Shown: positions 55,309 to 62,943 of the stretch, piece by piece
Numbering within the stretch: position 1 is the stretch's first letter
Layout: each line of letters begins with the position of its first letter
Assembly (NCBI GenBank): GCA_021498095.1
Contig: JAIZWK010000001.1
Location: 3,783,450 to 3,847,449, forward strand
Reading direction: 5' to 3'
Source: Candidatus Harpocratesius repetitus
GTDB lineage: Archaea; Asgardarchaeota; Lokiarchaeia; Sigyniarchaeales; Promethearchaeaceae
DNA: 64,000 bases
Program-made: the position numbers and the translations under genes
Notes under the pieces: model-generated
Databases searched by the model: none
Told to the model about the DNA's origin: nothing
The model's input: the letters and a program-made list of their open reading frames with translations, nothing else

Positions 55309-55728
55309 ATGCAAATTCGCAATTTTTCAATGGAATACTATCATCAAGTATATCAATTGTGGGAATTAGGAAATTTATCGCTCGGAATTTCCGACACACC
55401 TGAACAGATTCAACGTTTTGCAACCAAAAATCCCGATTTATTCTTAATTGGGCTCATTAATAATCGTGTTATTGGTGTAGTTATGGGTGCATTTGATGGT
55501 AGAAGGGGTTATGTTCATCACTTAGCAGTACATCCTGATTTTCAGAAACAAGGTATTGGAACGACTTTGATGAAGGAATTAATGACTCAGTTTCAAGCCC
55601 AACATGTTGAGAAGGTTCATTTATTTGTTGAACGTTCAAATGCAGATGTAATTGCTTTCTATGAAAAATTAGGATGGTTTATTCGACATGATCTGGAAAT
55701 GATGAGCATTATTGTAGTTACATCTTGA
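55309..55728 (+). CDS. GNAT N-acetyltransferase
   Basis: 139 residues, single GNAT fold. HHLAVHPDFQKQGIGTTLM is the acetyl-CoA loop (R/Q-X-X-G-X-G) and VERSNADVIAFYEKLGW the closing motif. It resembles RimI-type enzymes that acetylate N-termini, but substrate cannot be told. No signal. It follows the histone by about 150 bp on the same strand, so acetylating the tailed histone is a possibility only. Confidence 0.88.
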   Translation: MQIRNFSMEYYHQVYQLWELGNLSLGISDTPEQIQRFATKNPDLFLIGLINNRVIGVVMGAFDGRRGYVHHLAVHPDFQKQGIGTTLMKELMTQFQAQHVEKVHLFVERSNADVIAFYEKLGWFIRHDLEMMSIIVVTS

Positions 55729-55800
55729 TAATCTTTCTCAATAAATTCTGTATTTATTACAAAAGCATAATCTTTTCAACTTTAAACGTAAAAAATATTT

Positions 55801-56313
55801 ATGAAGGTAAGGTGCGCTTGGTGTGGCAAAATTATTCAAGAAGATTTATCCAATCCAGATTACGCTCAAATTTCTCATGGAATCTGCCAAGAATGCATCT
55901 ATAATTTAGAATATCACAAAATTCCTTTGCAAGATTTAATTGATTCATTACAACCTCCCATTTTTATTATAAATGCTGAAGGAAAGATTGAAACTGCAAA
56001 TAAAACAGCACAAATTGAAATTAATAAACCAATTTCAAAGATTGAAGGAATGCTAGGAGGAGATGTAATTGAATGTGCATATGCAACCTTACCAGGTGGT
56101 TGTGGAAAAACAGAGCATTGTACTGGTTGTGGTATTCGCAATACTGTAAATTATACATTTTCAACTGGAAAAGCTAAGCACGATGTAAAAGTTTACCAGT
56201 ATCTTCAAACACCAAATGGTCAAAAGCGCGTTGAATTGACACTCAATACGGAAAAAGTAGGAAATTTAGTTTATTTACGGATTGATGGTCTATCTAAAAT
56301 AGAATATGAATAA
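55801..56313 (+). CDS. PAS protein with zinc ribbon and a Cys4 motif
   Basis: 170 residues. CAWCGK and ICQECI at the N-terminus form a zinc ribbon, then a PAS domain (about 45-165; PIFIINAEGKIETANKTAQ). Inside the PAS lies VIECAYATLPGGCGKTEHC followed by TGCGIRN, giving four to five cysteines spaced as in a known bacterial/methanogen group of redox- or metal-sensing PAS domains. It has no output domain, so it must signal through a partner. ATG 55801 lies 72 bp after the acetyltransferase. Confidence 0.8.
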   Translation: MKVRCAWCGKIIQEDLSNPDYAQISHGICQECIYNLEYHKIPLQDLIDSLQPPIFIINAEGKIETANKTAQIEINKPISKIEGMLGGDVIECAYATLPGGCGKTEHCTGCGIRNTVNYTFSTGKAKHDVKVYQYLQTPNGQKRVELTLNTEKVGNLVYLRIDGLSKIEYE

Positions 56314-56469
56314 AATATTTTAAAATTAATATAATAACTTAGTCGATCTTTATCATAATTGATCATAACTAACTATCTAATTCAAGATAATAAACTAAAC
56401 ACATAACAAAGAGCGTAAATAAAGAATAAGAAAAAGCCTCAAAGAATGAATAAAAAGAAATAAAATTAT

Positions 56470-56571
56470 GGGCCGACCCTGGATTGAACAGGGGACCTCC
56501 GCGATGTGAACGCGGCGTTTTAATGTCTTGCTGAATAATTCAACAAAATATAACCACTAAACCATCGGCCC
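56470..56571 (-). tRNA. tRNA-Val (anticodon CAC) with a D-loop insert
   Basis: Acceptor GGGCCGA (56571-56565) pairs with TCGGCCC (56476-56470). The T arm is CCCTG-TTCAATC-CAGGG. The anticodon arm is CCGCG-TTCACAT-CGCGG, an intact 7-base loop with CAC (bases 56508-56506). The D stem GTTT/AAAC closes only if 30 nt (56550-56521) are removed from the D-loop between positions 21 and 22; the mature form is then exactly 72 nt. The insert can form TTGTTGAA(TTA)TTCAGCAA. The boundary can slide by three bases because TTA occurs on both sides. No CCA is encoded. Confidence 0.9.
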
Positions 56572-56594
56572 AATATTTTGATTAATAATAATTC

Positions 56595-56603
56595 GATATA
56601 TTA
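56595..56603 (-). promoter_or_regulatory. TATA box of the tRNA gene
   Basis: On the minus strand TAATATATC is 24-32 nt before the first tRNA base. Its location in the 40-bp gap after rpoK indicates that the tRNA has its own start. Confidence 0.5.
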
Positions 56604-56611
56604 AAAAAAAC

Positions 56612-56905
56612 TTAGTAATTTTCATTTACCAGCCATGAGACCGGGATCATCTGATAAGAACCATCAGGCATGCTACGACGGATTGTAATTGGTAGGACCT
56701 TCTTATCGAGTTCATAAGCGGCAATTTCAATTGGATCGGTTAATTCTGGAGGGATTTCTGTAAATGGACTTGCTTGGAAGCTGATCTGGAGCGCCCGAGC
56801 ACCAATAATACGGGATCTTTCGTATCTGGTTATGAAAATGCTTCCTATTTTAATTTTTCGTTCCGCTTCTATATATTCCTCATATCTTTTTAAAGTTCGA
56901 CTCAC
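56612..56905 (-). CDS. rpoK: RNA polymerase subunit K (Rpb6/omega)
   Basis: 97 residues, GTG start. ITRYERSRIIGARALQISF is the family signature, followed by DPIEIAAYELDKKVLPITIRR and DGSYQMIPV. This small subunit clasps the largest subunit during RNA polymerase assembly. Size is about 20 longer than the minimal archaeal form due to the N-terminal helix. The tRNA-Val gene follows 40 bp downstream on the same strand. Confidence 0.95.
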   Translation of the reverse strand: MSRTLKRYEEYIEAERKIKIGSIFITRYERSRIIGARALQISFQASPFTEIPPELTDPIEIAAYELDKKVLPITIRRSMPDGSYQMIPVSWLVNENY

Positions 56906-57065
56906 GGTATATCATCCAAAATGTAGTAAGCAAATTAATCCGCCATATAAAAAAAATTTTTTGATTCTGGTGCATTTTTACTATTCAATTCCCTTTCAAA
57001 AAGAGAAAAGTGGGAATTGATTACTGCACCATGAAATTATTTTAGGTGGGAAGCTTTAGATTTTT

Positions 57066-57911
57066 ATGGAATGGACTCGGAAAAAAATCCTTATGACAAT
57101 TCTTTTTGTAGCGATTCTGATTTTATCTGTTGTTGTAATGTATTTTGTTATTGTGGATGAAACCTTTTTATTTCGAATTATCAGGGAATATTTTATTTTA
57201 CCTTTATTACGAATTGGTCCTTGGGCTGCAATTGTCTTTTTGTTTCTAATGGTAATGCAAAGTTTAATTGCTCCAATTCCTTCAGAATTGATTTTATTGT
57301 CAGGTGCCATGATTTTTGGATTCTTATGGGGAACTGTTTTGGGTGTTATTGGCTCTATATTGAGTGGAACAATTACGTATTATGTATCCAAGCAAGGAGG
57401 AAGGACTTTACTTGAAGCAGCAGGGGAAAAAATGTCAATGGCACAAAGAATGATAGTTATCATGGATGAATGGATTGAAAAATGGGGTATTTGGGCAATT
57501 ATTGTAGGTCGTGCTGTGCCTGTTATTATGTTTGATCCAGTGTCTTATGCTGCTGGTATATCGAATATTAAAGCAAAACCTTATACAATAGCCACTGCAA
57601 TTGGATCAATCCCAAGAGCTTTATTTTTCTCATTTTTAGGTATGAATTTACTCGGAGGGCATAACCCAAGTTATATAGCTCAACTTTCTCAAGCTGAAAT
57701 TACTTCTGCATCAAGCCAATTTAACACAATTTTCTTTGTAATTTTTGGAGTACTGGTTGCTATGCTTGTGTTTGCCAATATTTTGTCTTATATGCGTGAA
57801 CGGGCAAAGAATAAAGAGATTGAAACTCAACCTAAAGATGAAGAAAACAATCCTCATCTGTTAGTTGAAAATTATAGAAAGACCAACCAAACAAAAGAAG
57901 AAATTAAATAA
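57066..57911 (+). CDS. DedA/VTT-domain membrane protein
   Basis: 281 residues. The VTT (DedA, TMEM41/VMP1) core is at about 60-210: LIAPIPSELILLSGAMIFGF, the re-entrant segment with GTITYYVSKQGGR, IWAIIVGRAVPVI and GSIPRALFFSFLG. Members move lipids between membrane leaflets. A helix precedes the core and one follows; the final 45 residues are polar and charged. In eukaryotes relatives are VMP1 and TMEM41B. The neighbour downstream (54 bp) is a GNAT, perhaps in the same unit. Confidence 0.85.
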   Translation: MEWTRKKILMTILFVAILILSVVVMYFVIVDETFLFRIIREYFILPLLRIGPWAAIVFLFLMVMQSLIAPIPSELILLSGAMIFGFLWGTVLGVIGSILSGTITYYVSKQGGRTLLEAAGEKMSMAQRMIVIMDEWIEKWGIWAIIVGRAVPVIMFDPVSYAAGISNIKAKPYTIATAIGSIPRALFFSFLGMNLLGGHNPSYIAQLSQAEITSASSQFNTIFFVIFGVLVAMLVFANILSYMRERAKNKEIETQPKDEENNPHLLVENYRKTNQTKEEIK

Positions 57912-57965
57912 TGATTAAATGAAAAGAGAAAATAAATCTATTGAAAAAATAAATCTATTGATAAA

Positions 57966-58547
57966 ATGAAAAATCTTAAACAACCTATTCCATATGGACA
58001 ATATCCATCTGAAGAAATTCGATTGAAAAATGGAAAAAAAGCAATTATTCGGTTATTTAAAAAAGCAGATTTAGAAGGAATATGGAAAAATTTTAACGAT
58101 GTTGTAGAAGAAGGAATTTATTTACCAGTATATACACCTGTAAAAACAGAATGGGAGCGAATTTCATGGTATCATGATATTCGAGATGAAGGAAATATAT
58201 GTGTAGTAGCGGAGAACCCATCAGAGTCTGCTCCGAAAAATATCATAGGTCAATTAACGATTGAACATATCCCATGGGAAGCTGCAGCGCATGTTGGTCA
58301 ATTAGGCATTATTGTCCAAAATCAATATCGAAATCAAGGAATAGGCTATAAATTAATTCAATATGCTGCAAAATTAGCCCGACTAATTGGAAAACAAAAA
58401 CTCATTCTTAGTACATTTACTTCCAACAAAATGGCAATTCATCTTTATAATAAATGCGGATTTCAGTCAGTAGGAATTTATCGTCATCAGTATTTTGTTA
58501 ATGACAGATTTCAAGATGAATTGATGATGGAATGGTTTCTTGACTAA
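57966..58547 (+). CDS. GNAT N-acetyltransferase
   Basis: 193 residues. GNAT fold with NQYRNQGIGYKLIQYAAKLA (acetyl-CoA loop) and NKMAIHLYNKCGFQSVGIYR at the end, typical of the RimJ/RimL-like and phosphinothricin-type groups. The N-terminal 60 residues provide the acceptor side. It is not the same subfamily as the 55309 gene. Substrate unknown. It follows the DedA gene by 54 bp and converges with the GTPase gene. Confidence 0.87.
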   Translation: MKNLKQPIPYGQYPSEEIRLKNGKKAIIRLFKKADLEGIWKNFNDVVEEGIYLPVYTPVKTEWERISWYHDIRDEGNICVVAENPSESAPKNIIGQLTIEHIPWEAAAHVGQLGIIVQNQYRNQGIGYKLIQYAAKLARLIGKQKLILSTFTSNKMAIHLYNKCGFQSVGIYRHQYFVNDRFQDELMMEWFLD

Positions 58548-58592
58548 AATCTAATTTTCAACCTTTTTTTTCAATCTTTTATAAATTTCTCT

Positions 58593-59165
58593 TCAACTTT
58601 TCCGAAAGTATTCTGGTTCTATTGGTAAATGATTTGCTAAGGAAAGAAATGTTTCATCCACACCCTCACCAGTCATACTACTCGTAAGGATTAATTTTTC
58701 TAAATGATATTTCTGAATTAAGTCTTGATATGTTGCAATCTCAACTTCATCTCCTACTAAATCTTTTTTCATCCCAATCAGATATATAGGAATATTTGGT
58801 ACCACTTCACGGATGATTTCCACCCACTCTTCAAGATTGATATAAGTGCTCATTCGAGTAAGATCGAAACATACGGCCCCAGCATTCGAACCTCGTACAT
58901 AATTTTGAACTACAAATCGAAATCTCTCTTCCCCACCGAGATCCCAAACTTGCAAAGTGACATCTCTTCCATCTGAGGTTTTCAATGTTTTAACTGCATG
59001 ATTTACACCAATTGTCATTATCATGTCAGGATTAAACATACCTGTAACAAATCGCTCAACAAATGTTGTCTTACCTACGCCGCCTTCCCCTGCAAAAAAG
59101 ACTTTCATGACAGGGATTTGGGAAGTGTTGTCAATTATTTCTTCTTCTTCATCGGTAGGGCCCAT
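58593..59165 (-). CDS. Ras-superfamily small GTPase
   Basis: 190 residues from ATG 59165, chosen for TGAGGA 9 nt upstream; the frame could start at 59192. G1 is GEGGVGKT (26-33), G3 DLGGEER (75-81), with T51 (TIGVNH) as the switch I threonine; G4 is MKKD (132-135), where NKXD is usual; G5 is TSSM. The G3 DLGGEE resembles Arf/Rab-like archaeal GTPases. No C-terminal cysteine for prenyl lipid is present, so it is probably soluble. It may regulate membrane or cytoskeletal events, as in eukaryotes, but no partner is in view. Confidence 0.93.
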   Translation of the reverse strand: MGPTDEEEEIIDNTSQIPVMKVFFAGEGGVGKTTFVERFVTGMFNPDMIMTIGVNHAVKTLKTSDGRDVTLQVWDLGGEERFRFVVQNYVRGSNAGAVCFDLTRMSTYINLEEWVEIIREVVPNIPIYLIGMKKDLVGDEVEIATYQDLIQKYHLEKLILTSSMTGEGVDETFLSLANHLPIEPEYFRKS

Positions 59166-59469
59166 CTTTTTTATCCTCAGTTGGAATATCAATGGAGTGT
59201 CAATGCTACAATCAAGGAGTAGTGGATAAATATTGCTTCAGTATCGATCTTGATTTTAACATTGATTGTATATTAAAGTATGAGAGTAAGTCCTATAAAA
59301 ATTCTGTGAATAAATTAATGTTTAATTAAAAAAAGAGAAATGGAGCATAATAAGAAGAAAAAAAGAGATCTTACAAGGTTATTATCAATAAAATAAATTG
59401 CGAATTATGTATCTTGGTTTTTTGGATTATGTGGAAAAGCTTATTTTCTTTCTCCAAGCAAGGATAATT

Positions 59470-61617
59470 ATGGAAATTCAGAAGATTCAGAAGATTCCAG
59501 AAAAAGTATACTTCCAAGGAATCACAGTTTTGATAATTTTTGTAGTTTTTTATCAGATGGTATCTGATTTAGTTGAAGGAATTTATACATTGGATTTATT
59601 GAACACAAAATTGGATGCCAAAGCGGCAGGAATGCTCTTTTTTCTTACAGGAGCGCTACTTTGGCTCATTCCTAAGCGAAATCAACATTGGTGGATTCGA
59701 GGAATCTTGGGAATAATGATGATCTCGCGTGTTGTTGAACCTTTTATGGATCCAACAGGAAAAATTGTTAGCGCAGGAATAGCAGTGGGATGTTTTTGGC
59801 TCGGATTTCCCCTTTACATTAGTTTAATTTATAATGAGTATACTTATATGTTCATGAATGATGGAGCAAAAGGAATAATAAAAACACAAAACGGAAAAGA
59901 AACAAAGAAGGAAACAGAAAAATGGCAAAAAACACCAGACAACCTGACAGCAGAAATTCTTACGTTTGCTTTAGCAGGTGCTTCTTTATTTATAATCTCA
60001 TTTAAAACTTGGGGTGCAACATTAGATCTTTCTGTAATTAGATTTGGACAAATAATTGGATTTCTCATGGTTATTGGGGGAATCTATTTCATAACAATAA
60101 CAACAACTGCACCAAAAATGATGGAAAGGAATCTTTCATCTCAAAAAATCACAATTTTATCGATGTTAATAATGCTTAGTTATTTTGCACTTAACAGCCC
60201 AGGTATATTTACACGATGGAGTGAAGCAAATTATACAGCAGTAATAACACTTATATGCATAAGTATTGTAAGCTTTCTTATCATACTTTTATGGTCCCCT
60301 TCTAGCCTTTTTAACATGCCGAAATGGATGGTGTTTGCGGGGAATTGTGTATTTTTTATATTTTTGATTTTGGGAATATTATCAAATCAGACCAGCTTCA
60401 TTGCTAATGTAAATGCATCCCCAGTTATAGTTCAACCATCGACCTTTCTTCAAAAATTCTGGATCTATCTTGCTTGCATATTGACATTTTTTCTTTACAC
60501 AGGGTTACTTCAAATTTTATCAAAACCTATAGTGAAAAAAGAAAAAGAAAAGCAGAATTATGGAATTTGGCTAATAAACGGCTTTCTATTCGTTTTATGG
60601 ATATTCATTTTTATTTTTACTAATGTTTGGGGATATGTCAAACCTGTAAGTCTTTGGTTTCGCGGTTTATTTTGGTTACCATTTGTATATATTGGAGTGA
60701 TATTTCTAGCGATTCTGAGCTTCTCAATGCTTAGAAATCTGAAAAAATCAAAAAAAATTGATTCAAAGAAAATATTTATACAAAATTCCAATTTTTGGGG
60801 TATCAAAAAGAATTTAAAATTGGCACTCTCTGCAGTATTCTTGATTCTTCTCCTAACCAATGGAATAAGAGCATTCAGCACAGAAAGTCATCCAATAATA
60901 GGAAATAACACAGACAATCCTCTGGATTCAATCACTTCTCTGCGAATCCTTACCTATAACGTGCAGCAAGGGGCAAATGTATCAGGAGATAAGAATTTTG
61001 AACAACAATTAGCACTAATTCAAGAAATTAATCCTGATTTGATTGGATTACAAGAATCTGATACACCGAAAATAAATACTGGAAATAGTGATTTGGTTAG
61101 ATACTTTGCAGATAGTCTCAATTATTACGTATATTATGGCCCAAAAACGGTTATGCAAACATATGGAGTTGCAATTCTTTCCCGATATCCTATCCAAAAT
61201 TTCTATTCGATATATACATACGGTGATGAAGATGAAATTGGAAGTCTCTTCGCTGAAGTGCTAGTTGGAAATAAAACATTAAATGTAATGGTTAATCATC
61301 CAGCAGGTTCAGCTGATGCAAAAGCCGCTCACACAGAAATGATGCTAGATCAAGTTAGTGGTTTGACGAATGTGATATTAATGGGAGATTTTAATTGGCG
61401 TGAGGATAGTATGTATTATTCTTCTGTAACTGCAGTTTATCAAGATTCTTGGCGCACAAAATGGCCGACAGGAATTGATAACAAAGGGATTTCAATGCAA
61501 TCAACAATTGATCATATCTTTCTCTCACCAACATTCATAGTCGAAAGTGCTCACTATATTCCCAGCCCGCAATCACAGACCGATCACCCTGCTTATTGGA
61601 TAGAAATTTCATGGTAA
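59470..61617 (+). CDS. Polytopic membrane protein with C-terminal EEP (CWH43/PGAP2IP-like) domain
   Basis: 715 residues from ATG 59470, with AGGA 7 nt upstream; an earlier ATG at 59407 would add 21 residues. The first 440-460 residues form about ten to twelve membrane helices. The last 230 form an endonuclease/exonuclease/phosphatase fold: LTYNVQQGA, LIGLQESD, MVNHPAGSADAK, VILMGDFNWRED and IDHIFLSP supply Asn, Glu, His and Asp metal and catalytic residues. GNSDLVRYFADSLNYYVYYG and YGVAILSRYPIQN follow the C-terminal domain of CWH43/PGAP2IP, a GPI-lipid remodelling protein with the same layout. The 59166-59469 region upstream is promoter DNA shared with the divergent GTPase. Confidence 0.8.
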   Translation: MEIQKIQKIPEKVYFQGITVLIIFVVFYQMVSDLVEGIYTLDLLNTKLDAKAAGMLFFLTGALLWLIPKRNQHWWIRGILGIMMISRVVEPFMDPTGKIVSAGIAVGCFWLGFPLYISLIYNEYTYMFMNDGAKGIIKTQNGKETKKETEKWQKTPDNLTAEILTFALAGASLFIISFKTWGATLDLSVIRFGQIIGFLMVIGGIYFITITTTAPKMMERNLSSQKITILSMLIMLSYFALNSPGIFTRWSEANYTAVITLICISIVSFLIILLWSPSSLFNMPKWMVFAGNCVFFIFLILGILSNQTSFIANVNASPVIVQPSTFLQKFWIYLACILTFFLYTGLLQILSKPIVKKEKEKQNYGIWLINGFLFVLWIFIFIFTNVWGYVKPVSLWFRGLFWLPFVYIGVIFLAILSFSMLRNLKKSKKIDSKKIFIQNSNFWGIKKNLKLALSAVFLILLLTNGIRAFSTESHPIIGNNTDNPLDSITSLRILTYNVQQGANVSGDKNFEQQLALIQEINPDLIGLQESDTPKINTGNSDLVRYFADSLNYYVYYGPKTVMQTYGVAILSRYPIQNFYSIYTYGDEDEIGSLFAEVLVGNKTLNVMVNHPAGSADAKAAHTEMMLDQVSGLTNVILMGDFNWREDSMYYSSVTAVYQDSWRTKWPTGIDNKGISMQSTIDHIFLSPTFIVESAHYIPSPQSQTDHPAYWIEISW

Positions 61618-61676
61618 TATGGGTTATATATGTTAACAGGATATTATCGTTTTTTTTGATTTTTTTTCATTATTTA

Positions 61677-62789
61677 TTATTTCTTCGAATTTCGTGCACC
61701 ATTAATTTCAGGTAATAAAAATGGAAAATTTTCCAGTAATAATGCGACAATTTGCTCTACAACTTCAGAATTGTTAAAATATTCAGGGGGGTGAGAAGTA
61801 AATTTAAGTTCAAAATGAACTAAAAAGCGTGAAAGCGCGCTCTGCAAGATTTTAGAACCAGTATTGGTAACAATTACAGCGGAATAATATTTGCCAACTG
61901 ATCTAAACATTGATACATCATCCGACATTATAAGATTGATAGAACTTTTAGCTAAAAAAATACTGGTGAAAATTTGATTTACCGTATTCAACAAAGCAGG
62001 GAGATTTTTATCAATCGAATTGTTTTTCTCATAAATATTTTGAAATTTTGATCGAAAAATAATATTACCGTTGGTATCAGAAATCATAAACATGAATAAA
62101 TTGGATGGAACTTGATAAAAATGATGAATATCAATTATGTAAACTGCAAGAATCATAATAAAACCAACAATTGGAAGAGCTTTTCCTAATTCAAAGACTG
62201 CATCTTGAAAATTGCTAAAAACAGAATAATACCAGAAAATATCAGCCAATAATAAAGTACTATATCCAATTGCAATAATTACAAACGTACAAACCAAATA
62301 AAGAGCAGTTTTTTTCCGAGAACGAATAAAATTTTTGAAATAAAAAGGAACTGCAATACCAACATTGACAATCACACCTAAAATATTATATGAAAAATCG
62401 GCAATAAACCAAAAAAAATGAACTGCTTGTTCTGAAGCAGGTAAAAAAATAATAAAAATTAAGGAGACTTGCTGAACAATTAATAAAATAAATGTAATTA
62501 CGAATAATGTAAAATTTCGATTCACTGTACGCAAACTTTCAAGAAATAGATATATAAAAAATAAAGATAAACCAAAAAACATCAATTCCAGTGCAATTAA
62601 TTTGCCTGAAGGAATTGATGGAAAACTAAAATTAAGAATCAAGCTAATAAATGCTCCTATAAACATTGCCGCAAATGAAAATGGAAAAAAGGGAACATGA
62701 TGTTTCGTTTTAATAGCTTTAAGTATGAAAAGGATTAATAGTACCCCTAAAAAAAAACTCAACAGTATATTTATTATAATTTCATCCAT
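61677..62789 (-). CDS. Seven-helix membrane protein with C-terminal longin-like domain
   Basis: 370 residues. Seven membrane helices (1-220) are followed by a 130-residue cytoplasmic domain starting NLFMFMISDTNGNIIFRSKF. Its order of strand, long helix (LPALLNTVNQIFTSIFLAKS), strands and a final helix (LSRFLVHFELKFTSHPPE) resembles longin or roadblock folds, common in Asgard genomes and used in eukaryotic vesicle trafficking to bind GTPases. The match is by pattern, not by clear motif. It converges with the CWH43-like gene, 60 bp apart. Confidence 0.65.
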   Translation of the reverse strand: MDEIIINILLSFFLGVLLILFILKAIKTKHHVPFFPFSFAAMFIGAFISLILNFSFPSIPSGKLIALELMFFGLSLFFIYLFLESLRTVNRNFTLFVITFILLIVQQVSLIFIIFLPASEQAVHFFWFIADFSYNILGVIVNVGIAVPFYFKNFIRSRKKTALYLVCTFVIIAIGYSTLLLADIFWYYSVFSNFQDAVFELGKALPIVGFIMILAVYIIDIHHFYQVPSNLFMFMISDTNGNIIFRSKFQNIYEKNNSIDKNLPALLNTVNQIFTSIFLAKSSINLIMSDDVSMFRSVGKYYSAVIVTNTGSKILQSALSRFLVHFELKFTSHPPEYFNNSEVVEQIVALLLENFPFLLPEINGARNSKK

Positions 62790-62943
62790 GATTTTTCCAA
62801 CTAAATTAAATGTGTAATTAAGTAATGAAGTTACTAAGTATGATTTATATTAAATTCTCAAATATTTCTTAAATTCTAATTAGAATTAAAAACTTAAAAG
62901 TGATAAGTATCTTTAATTAAAAAAAGTAATTTAAAAAAAAATT

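Noticed and set aside
56500..56516. Standard anticodon-loop intron in tRNA-Val
   Set aside because: The anticodon arm is a perfect 5-bp stem with a 7-base loop; the extra sequence is in the D-loop.
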